A stretch of 64,000 nucleotides of DNA. Origin: Cyrtodaria siliqua. Taxonomy: Eukaryota > Mollusca > Bivalvia > Adapedonta > Hiatellidae. Of the stretch, positions 11,503 to 20,510 are shown one piece after another. Numbering within the stretch: position 1 is the stretch's first letter; the number at the start of each line of letters is the position of its first letter. The DNA lies in NCBI GenBank assembly GCA_037043455.1, contig JAWPHD010000095.1, positions 372,001-436,000 of the forward strand, in the 5' to 3' direction. The notes under the pieces are model-generated. The model searched no databases. It saw only the letters and a program-made list of their open reading frames with translations, and had not been told where the DNA came from. Made by a program: the position numbers and the translations under genes.

Positions 11503-13018
11503 TACTTCCTCTGCATATACCAATTCTACTATATTTCCATTCAGAACTACAGCAAACATCATCACGACTGATCATACGACCGCTATTATCCCGACCTCAC
11601 ATACTACCCGTAACGTCACTTATTCTCTCAATACCTCTACTAATTTGACCATCATCACTACTACCACTAGCACTAATACTACTCCCTCTACGATTATTAC
11701 TAACGCCACCACTTCTACTCCCACTTCCACTTCTAAACACACCTAGACTATTTCTGAAATTCACTACTACCACCACTATTACTACTCCCTTTACCAATAT
11801 AACTAACTCCACCATATCTACTCCCACCACTACTTCAACTCCTACCACCACTTCTACTCCTACATTCACTTCTACGCTCACTACGACTACTTCTGACATC
11901 ACCACTACTACCACCACTATTACCACACCCTCTACCAATATTAATAACACGACGTCTTCTGCAGCCACCACCACTAATCCCACCACCGCCATTACTACCA
12001 CCACCACTATCACCACAAATACACCCATAACAATGACTCCTACAAACGGCAATACCACCATCACCACTACTATTCCCTCTGCCACTATTACTCCCACCAC
12101 CAGTGTTTCACTCAGTACTACTCCCACCCCCGCTACTTCTACCATCACCACATTACCCTCTACCACTATTACTCCCACCACCAGTGTTTCACCCACAATT
12201 ACTCCCACCACCGCTATTTCTACCATCCCCACATTACCCTCTACAACTATTACTCACTACACCACTTCTACTTCCACCACCAATAGTATTTCAACCAACG
12301 CTCCTAAATTCACTATAACTACTCCCACCACCGCCGCTGCTATTGCCTCACCCACTGACCGTCCCACCACCAGCTCTACACCCACAACTAATCCCACCAC
12401 TGGTTCTAATACCACGACCACATTACCCTATACCAATATTGCTCACAACACTACTTATACTCCGACCACCACCTATATTTCAACCACCACTCCTAAATCT
12501 ACTCCCACCACATCCACTACTACCACCAACATTACTACTCCCTCTACCACTACACTTTCCATCACAACTACTATTCCCATCATCATAAATACACCCACCA
12601 CCACTTCCACATGCACCGCAATTACCACTACTACATCAACCAAAATTATAACTTCCTAAACCACTACTACTTACACAGCAATTAAGATTTACAACTCTAC
12701 TAATCCCAACGCGAATATAATTCCTATCGTAATTACAACTACTAATACTCCCACAACCACCACCACCACAGCTAATCCCATCACCACAACTTATTCTTTC
12801 ATAATTTCCACTCCCACTCCTACAACGTCTGTAGATCCATTCACCAATAAAATTAAGCATTTTTCCTCTTCCACAGAGAACAAACCAGTGCACGTTAAAG
12901 AAAACGATGACGGAAGAAACGCGAAACCTTTTCCAGTACTGTCTATAGTCGCCGTTGTTGCCGGAGTCCTGGTGTTCATTCTGCTCATCATAGTAGTGAG
13001 TGTTGTTGTTATTAAAAG
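11503..13018 (+). pseudogene. Mucin-like stalk 3' part plus transmembrane segment (gene A)
   Basis: Thr/Pro/Ser-rich coding resumes near 11520 (NSTIFPFRTTANIITTDHTT), shifts frame near 11744 and then stays in one frame to 13018. That frame contains a single TAA at 12657-12659. It carries many near-repeats of TITPTTSVSP type. The frame then reads a juxtamembrane segment (KPVHVKENDDGRNAK), a hydrophobic helix of about 22 residues (from VLSIVAVVAGVLVFILL) and a basic stop-transfer (IKR). It ends at a perfect donor AAAAG/GTAAGT in phase 2. The topology is type I membrane. The Naiad insertion, the frameshift and the stop suggest loss of function, or haplotype or assembly errors in a low-complexity exon. 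The plus strand is almost free of G, so the antisense Val-rich frames here are shadows. Confidence 0.7.
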
Positions 13019-13573
13019 GTAAGTTGACTAGCAAAACTTGAGTTGACAATGTTTAACTTCGCTGCCATTTATTTTTAATACAGTTTCATAAGGTGTTATT
13101 TTTCTGAATGTTTTTGTTTGTTACACAAATGTGTACATAGCAATGTGTATTTCAAAATGTAAGATTTATTAAAAAAATAAATAAAACATTTTAGACATTG
13201 TTTTATCTTGTACAGACAAAGCAACTAACTTTTGTGACAAAGACAAGTAGTTTCCATCACATGTTCGTAGAAAAAAATCAATGCAATAGTTGCCACACAC
13301 ATTTGATTATTAAACAACACATACGTGTTTTTTATCGGTCAGTTACGAATATGGATAAAAGTTTCATTTCCATGTGGATGTCAAACCTATGGATATAAAC
13401 CGCGTTATAGTATACTTCAATAATAATTATTCAACTTCTGTATTTGAATACTTGTTTAACGAGGGTGTTCTTGACGACAGTTGTTAAATATTAAATAATA
13501 TATAATGTAGTTTATGTTCTACGAATGAACAAATATCATATGGAGCATTTTACACGGTACCCCACTTTTTCAG

Positions 13574-13808
13574 ATTACGAGAAAATACAGGTGCATACAT
13601 CTTCCAGCAAACGACTTTCTCCAACCCGCAGTACGATGACCTTACCTTCGTGGAGCGTCATGCAGTTAGTAATAACGACGAAATTATTGGCAGTTTTAAA
13701 TTTGAATTAAGTCCTTATCAACATTCGTCGATGGATTCGTTAAACATCACAGCTGAGGAGCAAACACTAAGGTCGACGTCAACATTTCACCCAAATTCAA
13801 ACTCTTAG
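13574..13808 (+). CDS. Cytoplasmic tail exon with FxNPxY endocytosis motif, 3' end of gene A
   Basis: Begins after CTTTTTCAG. Phase 2 joins exactly with the exon ending at 13018, making an Arg codon, and the frame is open for 77 residues to TAG at 13806-13808. The tail contains TTFSNPQYDDLTF, that is F-S-N-P-Q-Y. FxNPxY is the clathrin/PTB-adaptor internalisation signal best known from the LDL receptor family. With EGF modules, an O-glycosylation-type stalk and a single membrane helix upstream, the order resembles the C-terminal half of LDL-receptor-type proteins. Placing it in that family is inference because no propeller was seen for gene A in the window. A polyadenylation signal AATAAA lies at 13974-13979. 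Confidence 0.78.
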
Positions 13809-13973
13809 GAGAACACCATCGTCATTCTATCTGACTATATTTACGGCGTGGTTTTTTGACTTCTTAAAATAAGATAATACATATTATTGCTACTGTGCAC
13901 AAATAGTTCATCCATGTGTAAACATTTGAAAACGACATCACGTGTATTCGGTTTCACCCAATGGCAGAAGGTT

Positions 13974-13979
13974 AATAAA
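13974..13979 (+). promoter_or_regulatory. Polyadenylation signal candidate of gene A
   Basis: AATAAA 166 bp after the stop codon of the tail exon. It is the first canonical hexamer found in the 3' flank. Confidence 0.5.
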
Positions 13980-14169
13980 GATATGCTTATGAGTTTGAAT
14001 TATTAATAATAATATTAAATATGTTTGATATTCTTCCTAATTAACTCTAGAGAATCAATTGGAAATGGATGATTCATTATTGTTGCGGAGCACTAATGAG
14101 TCGGTAAATGTATATTCTAATGCAACTATTATGTAACTCGTTCTTCCTTTGACTAACGTCTCAAATTTA

Positions 14170-14270
14170 CCGGCTGAAAAACATGTGACGTCACATAGCG
14201 TTGATACAAGCGACGTCATTGGATGACGTCAACAAAATGTTGGCATCCGTCAATTTGAGTTTTCATAGAA
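14170..14270. other. Cluster of TGACGTCA-type palindromes
   Basis: GTGACGTCAC, GACGTCAT and GATGACGTCA occur within 60 bp. The core is a CRE-like octamer or part of it. Similar clusters occur at 21620-22070 and 42750-42800, so this may be repeat-borne and not a true enhancer. Confidence 0.3.
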
Positions 14271-14335
14271 AAACAAGTGTGTATGTATGATTTTATTTTA
14301 TATTTGTAGCATTTGATTGGAAAAGCTTTAGAATC

Positions 14336-14507
14336 GAGATAACCATGCTTAGATTGTCAATCTCAGACGGTATGTGGTTGGTTTTACGGTCTCAAATTAC
14401 ATTTTACGGCTCCGCTACCGCTTCTCCGTAAAACGAAATTTCAGACCGTAAAACCACTCACATACCAATCCAGATTGAACATCTTAGCATGGTTATCTCT
14501 TAATTAT
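14336..14507. repeat. Inverted repeat (foldback/MITE-like), arms about 75 bp
   Basis: The left arm begins GAGATAACCATGCTTAGATT and contains GGTTTTACGGTCT. The right arm (about 14430-14507) is its imperfect reverse complement ending AGCATGGTTATCTC, with a loop of roughly 18 bp. No coding sequence and no clear target duplication. Confidence 0.75.
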
Positions 14508-14552
14508 AATGCTTTTATATGATATATATGATTATTGACAATTTGATAGTAA

Positions 14553-14880
14553 TTTGGAAATCGTCGAACACAATAAATACAAAACATAGTGCAGTCTCGG
14601 TTTGATTGAGACTTTTACATGGACGGTAGTGAAAAGTGCTTGCTACCGTTCACGCCCTCTAGCCCCCGGTTGAGCATAACTCAATATTTAAAAAGTCAAT
14701 AGTAAAGTTAATTCACCATCCCGAAGATGGTATGCATATGACGGTGAACATGGAATCTTCAATGAGGTATTTTTACACCATTCCATGGCCAGCGGCATAT
14801 GGTCCCAGTTTCTCACAAAACACTTTGCCCTAAACGATAAAACAATGGGCGAATCACAGATAACAGACAAAGGCTAAATA
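14553..14880 (+). repeat. Dispersed hairpin-rich repeat, family R2, copy 1
   Basis: Homologous to segments at 36745-37135, 37415-37495, 49490-49640 and 57127-57460. Visible stems are AGTCTC/GAGACT (14593-14598 with 14608-14613), ACGGTAG/CTACCGT (14623-14629 with 14643-14649), TTGAG/CTCAA, and ACCATC/GATGGT around CCGAA. There is no open frame and no tRNA-type A or B box. It could be a MITE or a structured non-coding element; it is unclassified. Confidence 0.7.
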
Positions 14881-15182
14881 AGTCAAAGTAAGCAACAGTT
14901 TTAAGATATACAAAGAAAACATAGAATTATGTTGGTTATTCGGTACCTATGATGTATCTATGATGTATTAATGACCCTGTTAACATATTCTAATATTTTA
15001 ATGATGTATTTATTGATGTTTTTCAAATGCATTAATGCAAATAAGTATTTTTGAATTCAAATATGTTGCAAATGTATTATCACTATGACTATGTTTATTT
15101 ACGATGTTCAACGTGCATGTTTATTGTTAATTTTGTCATCGAATGTCATCCAAATTAAAAACAAAAGCTTACAGCGGATTTT

Positions 15183-15350
15183 TTTTGCCACTGATCGTTT
15201 CAAGGCGGTAGCCCTATTGTCAACGATTTTGTGTTGCTGATGTCTTATCTTGCCTTTTATTCATCTTTAAAGTTGTTCTCTTTTCTGTGTGTGTTTATGG
15301 TTTATTATCGTCCTTCAATGCTATTTTTCCTGTTCGATTTGTATATCTAC
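15183..15350 (+). mobile_element. Naiad 3' tail fragment
   Basis: A diverged copy of the last 165 bp of the Naiad element: TTTCAAGGCGGTAGCCCTATT, then TGCCTTTTATTC, then CTTCAATGCTATTTTTCCTG. It abuts a minisatellite directly. Confidence 0.8.
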
Positions 15351-15636
15351 TTATCCCTATGACTGTGTATATCTACTTATCCCTATGACTGTGTATATCT
15401 ACTTATCCCTATGACTGTGTATATCTACTTATCCCTATGACTGTGTATATATACTTATCCCTATGACTGTGTATATCTACTTAACCCTATGACTGTGTAT
15501 ATCTATTTATCCCTATGACTGTGTATATCTACCTATCCCTATGACTGTGTATATCTACTTATCCCTATGACTGTGTATATCTACTTATCCCTATGACTGT
15601 GTATATCTACTTATCCCTATGACTGTGTATATATAT
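15341..15636 (+). repeat. 26-bp minisatellite, about 11 copies
   Basis: The unit is TATATCTACTTATCCCTATG plus ACTGTG, nearly perfect, with single changes such as TATATATA and CTTAACCC in individual units. Confidence 0.93.
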
Positions 15637-15786
15637 GTTCGGTGTTTATGCTTATTGTTAATTTTTTCATCGAAGATAATTTAAATTAAAAGCATAAACT
15701 TATCCCTATGTTTGTGTTTATTTACGATTTTCCGTGTACATGCTTATTGTTAATTTTATCATCGAAGTTCATTTAAATTAAAAAAA

Positions 15787-16540
15787 ACAAGATGTTTATG
15801 TCTCTGTAGGATGTTTATGTTTCTGTCTGGGACAAACACTTCTAGAAAATTATATTGCAGTATATAAATAAGGCTTTGTGAGATTGGTAGTTTAAACAAC
15901 TACATATACGTATATAGTTAAAGTAAAAGTAGATATAATCAAAGTACTGAAAGCACTGAGAATGCTAGGTTTGATAGGAAACTTAAAGACTGTAGTCATA
16001 TTTGCACGATTGCTGCACTTTTAAAATTTCCATAAATTATACATAGTTTTAGCCAAATTGGCAATCTTGGGCGACCTACAAAAATCTAAGAGGGTCGATC
16101 CATTCCAAATATATACTATTGTGATCAATTGTCATTAAACTGTTTCAAATCTAGATTAGAATATTATTTTATGAAATTGCTGATGGATAGACAGATTTGT
16201 GTTGTATGGCCAAGCTGTCACTTAAGATGACCTCCATGTCTAAAATGATGTCATTTACAGAGTGGCGTGTATTAAGTAGTCTTCTGAGAACAAGATGCAC
16301 AAGAGGGCCTACCTGTATCACTCTACTGGCTTAAATAGTCTAAGGCCTACTGGAAAACAATTTTTTAAAAAGCCAAAGGCTAGATAACTCTGATGTGTCT
16401 AGTCTGATGCAACTGGTTTTGAACATGTCCAAGTTCAGTGGCGTAACCTAGAAAACGCCTTCTGGTGCAGGGACAAATAACTTAACAAGAGGCACTACCA
16501 GTTGATTCAACTTCCCTGTGTCTGTCCCACACATTGAAAA
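15787..16540. other. Non-coding stretch
   Basis: No gene, domain or strong repeat recognised. A motif AACAAGATGCACAAGAGGGCC near 16290 resembles the start of 25318 (ACAAGAGGGCCAAGATGGCC) and may be a short dispersed element. Confidence 0.4.
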
Positions 16541-17286
16541 TAAACCTTACTTTCCCTGTCCAATCTTTTTATATTTCTTTATACTGCACAATAGTGTTGT
16601 TTGTGCCGTGTGGCGACCGTAAAAAGTCTCCCCGTACATCCAGTCAGTATTGTTATTTTTACATCCTACAGGGATTGTATGACATTCATTGATCCAGTTT
16701 TCCTTAAACACGTGTGTTTCATATACCGCGTTGAAGGTTTTGTGCTTATCGACATTTTGGCCCATTTGATAAGGGTTTTCCTTAACTTTCCTCATTATCT
16801 TGTATAAGATACTGACGTCGAGTTTTGGACCTCTTTTAACAGTCCGTAAGTTTACTAATATTATTTCTTACGGATCTTTGATACGATTCTATTTCGTATC
16901 TCTCGTAAATACTAATTGGCCCTTATTTCGCTTTTCACAGAATGGTATTACTCTCCTAAAAAACAATTATGAGTCTATTAGTTAAAACTCTTAAAATAAC
17001 TATTTCACCTCTTCGGTTACACTCTGCGTCATCAATACAAATTCCACATAGTAACTCTTCATTTCTTAGAACTAAACCATATGTACGCCCTACACCTTCA
17101 AATCTTCATTCGGCAACATCGTTTCATGTTCCTTCTAATAATTTTACTAGGATTTTAATAATGGCTCTAGAGTTTCCGTAACTCCTCTAAGGATCACCTG
17201 TTTTGAGGAAATACCATATAAAGTCTCCTTTCAGAAATAATTTCATTTCAGTTCATTCAAGACGCAGGGTGTTTCCCTCTATTAAT

Positions 17287-17340
17287 AAGTGCAATGCTAA
17301 GAGGTGCAGTTGTTGCAATTATTTATCTTGCAAGTCCACC
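17287..17340 (+). pseudogene. Naiad N-terminal Cys cluster (KCNxKRCxCC)
   Basis: Reads KCNAKRCSCCNYLSCKS just upstream of the nuclease. The second subfamily at 39.5 kb reads KCNSKRCICCSHLTYKS at the same place. This metal-binding-looking block is conserved between families although both copies are broken. Confidence 0.75.
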
Positions 17341-17392
17341 ATTAAATCAGCTGTTAATGGTAGATTGTTTATGTCTAGCTTCAAATGTTGAT

Positions 17393-17395
17393 TGA
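17393..17395 (+). other. In-frame TGA aligned to Cys of the other subfamily
   Basis: In the nuclease frame this reads D-TGA-RTYYVIYVLT. The 39.4 kb copy reads D-C-KTTHVIYVLT, so UGA and UGU exchange at one site. A one-base shift lies just upstream, so the frame assignment is slightly uncertain. Confidence 0.55.
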
Positions 17396-17930
17396 CGTAC
17401 ATATTACGTCATTTATGTTCTGACTTGAAATTCACCACGTTGCGGTATACAATATGTTGGACAAACTGGTCGATCCTTAAAAGTTCGATTTCGTGAACAC
17501 AAATATAATGCTAAAAAGTTAAAATATTACTTGTACCAACATTTTTGTCATTCAGGTCATCATTTTAATAACGTAACTGTTCAACCGGTTGAATATATAT
17601 TTTTTGATAATGATGCTACTGAAAGCTTTAAAATAAAAGCTAGACATATTGCAGAACTTAAATGGATGAAAAACTTACAGACACCTTATCAACTCGGCCT
17701 TAATGACAATATTTATCAAGAAGGAAATATTTCTAAAGATCCTAATATTGACATTTTTTCTATATTTTCTATTCGAAAGCGTAAATCTAGGTCTCATGGT
17801 CTGAGGCGTAATGGTAACATCAAACGTAAATCGGGTGTAATTATTTCTGTCGCCGATTTACATACTATTTTTAAACAGTCTGGAAAGCACTCTATGCTTT
17901 CACGGCTTACCCATTTCTTCACTAAAGTTG
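17396..17930 (+). pseudogene. Naiad GIY-YIG endonuclease domain
   Basis: GIY-YIG nucleases nick target DNA for retroelement integration. The frame reads VIYVLT-(UGA)-NSPRCGIQYVGQT, then GRSLKVRFREHKYNAKK, a His-rich CHSGHH segment, and ARHIAELKWMKNLQTPYQLG. These correspond to the YVG strand, the catalytic Arg region (R-x3-H-type) and the Glu-containing helix (IAELKW) of Penelope-type nucleases. The first residue of the zinc-ligand CCHH set, normally Cys, is encoded here by TGA (17426-17428), and the same TGA occurs in the diverged copy at 39429-39431. A single-base shift near 17386-17392 separates this frame from the Cys cluster upstream. A linker follows, and the frame shifts again near 17930 into the RT part. 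Confidence 0.88.
17426..17428 (+). other. Conserved in-frame TGA, candidate selenocysteine codon (nuclease CCHH position)
   Basis: VLT-TGA-NSPRCGIQYVG here and VLT-TGA-NVPRCGIQYVG at 39431-39429 on minus. Classical Penelope nucleases have Cys at this site. Confidence 0.75.
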
Positions 17931-18686
17931 ATCGACGAGGAAGCCGATTCAATTTTCATTCGTACAGATCCCTTGTATAACACTGCTTCCATAGTTCAAA
18001 GCTACACACAGCATGTTTTCCGACCCCATATTGACAAGGAGTCTGATCACGTCAGGCATTTTCAAAAACTACTATATATTAATAAAGGTATTGATTTCAC
18101 TGAGATGCCTAGTATTTTTCGAGATACTCATGTAGTTGATTCTATCCCAAAATATTTCAAAAATTCCGAAAGTCCTGTAATTTGTTATAAGTATAAAAAG
18201 CCTATTAGAAATATTATTTTCAACTACAACAAAATAGTTTCTGACCTTGATATAGTACATAATACTCCTAAGGAATGTGAATGCAACATATCAAAATTTT
18301 GCTATGCTCCAGCAGGTCATGTCATCACTGGTAATTTTGATATTGTTGATAAACGTATTCGGCATTTGTTTTCGAAAGGTCCTAAACATAGATTACCTTC
18401 AACTATCGATTTTAATGCCTGTCGTGCCCAGATCGCCCACTCCAGTGAAGATTTTAGTATAAAATGGTGTCATAGAGAACATGCGGACCCAAACTCGTTT
18501 TCTATTTGGAAAAAGTCAATTCTTAGACTTATAGATACACGTATTAACTTTTATAATGCTAACCCCTCTTTAGATCCTCCGAGACCTAGGTTTTCCTTTC
18601 GTAATTTAAAATCGGGAATTCAGGAAATTCATAATAAATTTGTTTTAGTTCCTGCAGATAAAGCAGCTAATAATGTAATTATTGTT

Positions 18687-18689
18687 TGA
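18687..18689 (+). other. Conserved in-frame TGA, candidate selenocysteine codon (RT block 1)
   Basis: TGA lies between NNVIIV and RLHYVNV. The copy on minus at 63722-63720 has the same codon in an otherwise open RT frame, and the diverged copy at 38213-38211 has TGA after NNIIII. Confidence 0.75.
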
Positions 18690-19615
18690 CGCCTACATTA
18701 CGTCAATGTTTTATCTCTGGAACTCGGCAGCACCAATTCGTATACTCCAGTTAATTCTACTGAGGATGATGTTGTTTCCGCACATATCACTCGGTGCACT
18801 ACTTTCAAGGCTGGGGTAAACGATAAGCAAAATAAACTAAAATGCCTACTATATACTGGATTCCTAAATTACATAAAAATCCGTATAAGGCTCGCTTTAT
18901 TTCGAATTCTAGTCCCTGCACCACAACAAACATCTCCAAACTTTTAACTTCTTGTCTGACTGCGTTACACTATATTGTGATAAAACTTATTAAAACTCTG
19001 GGATTAATTTATTTTGGTCTATAAAACTTTCAGGAGACGTTCTTGATAAAATGTTCAATAAAGGTTAAGTTTCACCAATAAGCACCTTTGACTTCTTACC
19101 ACATCACCATATTAAAGACAAGCTAATTTCTCTTATTCAAAAAATATTCGCTAGAGAAAATACTACATTTTTGGCATGTAATAATATTAAAGCGTTTTTT
19201 ACTAACGGCAGTTTAGACAATTATACTATGTGGACTTGCTATGAAGTGTGTGAAGCACTCATCTTCCTATTAGATAATATTTTCGTCAGGTATGGAACCA
19301 CCGTTTATAGACAAATTGTTGGTATCCCTATGGGTACGAACTGTGCACCACTTGTCGCAGATTTGTTTTTATTTTGCTATGAAAGAGATTCCATGTTGAG
19401 TCTTTCACCAGATACCCGGGCAGATGTTACTGAAGCTTTAATGACACCTTTCGGTTGACATATTGAACATTGACAACCCTTTCTTTCCAACTATGGTTAA
19501 TAATATTTATCCTAAAGAACTTCAGCTTAACAAAGCTAATATATCTGATAATAACGCTTCTTTTCTTGATTAAGATCTCTCGATTGAAAATGGTGATGAA
19601 AAATGGGCTAGGAAA

Positions 19616-19694
19616 ATGTGCAGCCAGACCGGGGCTCGAACCCGGGACCTTCGGACTACCGTTCCGATGCTCTACCGACTGAGCTAGCCGGCCG
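19616..19694 (-). other. tRNA-like sequence in left LTR
   Basis: On minus: A-box TAGCTCAGTCGGTAGAGC, perfect 5-bp anticodon stem TCGGA/TCCGA with loop ACGGTAG (anticodon read as GGU, C at position 33), and T arm CCGGG/CCCGG with TTCGAGC. The acceptor stem pairs imperfectly. It is inside a mobile element, so a tRNA-derived promoter is more likely than a functional tRNA. Confidence 0.7.
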
Positions 19695-19866
19695 GAAATG
19701 CAACATCAATCTACCTGTTAGATATCCATAACCGTGACACACTCCCCCTACAGACGAAAATTCGTCCTCGAATTTCCATGGGTACAGAGAATCATTTCTA
19801 ATGTTTCTCGGAGTTTACTCAGTCACGGTCCCACGTTTGGCGCCAAATGTCACAGGACTAGAAAAA

Positions 19867-19946
19867 TGTGCAGCCAGACCGGGGCTCGAACCCGGGACCT
19901 TCGGACTACCGTTCCGATGCTCTACCGACAGAGCTAGCCGGCCGGA
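19867..19946 (-). other. tRNA-like sequence in right LTR
   Basis: Same cloverleaf as in the left LTR with one D-loop change (GCTCTGTCGGTAGAGC). Both copies keep D, anticodon and T stems intact, so the structure was recently either functional or freshly duplicated. Confidence 0.7.
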
Positions 19947-20510
19947 CAATGCAACATCAATATACCTGTTGGATATCCATAACCGTGACATATGACAAGA
20001 GAGATGATTTTAATTTTGACATTGTTAATTATCCCCACTTGGATGGGGATGTTCCCCGAGCAACTTCCTTCTTATGGGGTGTATGTGTCTCAACTTATTC
20101 GTTTTTCAAGAGCTTGTACTCGAGTTGAGGAATTTAATATTCGTTATCTTTGTATAACTAAAAAGCTACTCAATCAGGGTTACCGTTATCATAAACTTCG
20201 TAAAACTTTGCAAACTTTTATTATCGTAACCCTGATCTTCTTTCCAAATATAAAAGTAATTTAAGGACTCTTCTGCGACAAGGACTATCACAACCTGACT
20301 TCTATGGTGATGTGATTTATAAACTTCGTAAGATTCTTGGTCATGATCAGTTTCATACTATCTTTGTAAACCTGTTAAAAAAAGTTTATCAAAAGAGGTT
20401 ATGACCCTATCATTTTGCAACGTACTGCATGCCTGGTGGTGGACCCTTTTACAGTTCGCCACTATTCTTTCCTCTTTAACTATATGATGACCGGACAGGC
20501 TGTGGACCCT

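Larger units (their letters stand above)
15085..15786. repeat. Composite: three copies of a short repeat around a Naiad tail and a 26-bp minisatellite
   Basis: A roughly 85-bp sequence containing TTATTGTTAATTTTGTCATCGAA occurs at about 15085-15172, 15640-15690 and 15700-15786. Between copies one and two lie a Naiad 3' tail and about 11 tandem 26-bp units. Confidence 0.75.
19608..19990 (-). mobile_element. Miniature LTR retrotransposon (TRIM type) with tRNA-like LTRs, nested in the Naiad RT
   Basis: Two direct repeats (19608-19739, truncated at its outer end, and 19848-19990, 143 bp, TGTCAC...GTGACA) flank 108 bp. Read on minus, the 5' LTR ends GTGACA. It is followed by TT and a primer-binding-like TGGCGCCAAACGTGGGACC, which resembles the site used with tRNA-Lys(CUU). 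Before the 3' LTR comes a polypurine tract (GTAGGGGGAGTG) preceded by the pol-end-like GAGGACGAATTTTCGTC. There is no coding capacity, so it is non-autonomous. Each LTR contains a tRNA-like cloverleaf. The flanking sequence on both sides is Naiad RT. The target duplication cannot be seen because one outer LTR end is lost. Confidence 0.82.

Noticed and set aside
10866..12232. Long minus-strand Val-rich open frames opposite the Thr-rich exon
   Set aside because: ACN-rich coding on plus gives GTN-rich open frames on minus automatically. No start context or domain.
14590..14660. Hammerhead ribozyme in R2/R3 elements
   Set aside because: CUGAUGA and GAAA core motifs do not occur in the right order around a stem; ATGA and GAAA are too close together.
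15341..15636. CRISPR array
   Set aside because: Units are contiguous without unique spacers, and the genome is eukaryotic; it is a minisatellite.
19441..19459. TGA at 19456 as another selenocysteine codon
   Set aside because: Comparison with the copy at 56.4 kb shows a deletion of the YLDD codons here; the TGA is a frameshift product (GATGAC in the intact frame).
19616..19946. Two functional tRNA genes
   Set aside because: Both lie inside paired LTRs of a mobile element, the anticodon loop lacks U33, and the acceptor stem pairs poorly.
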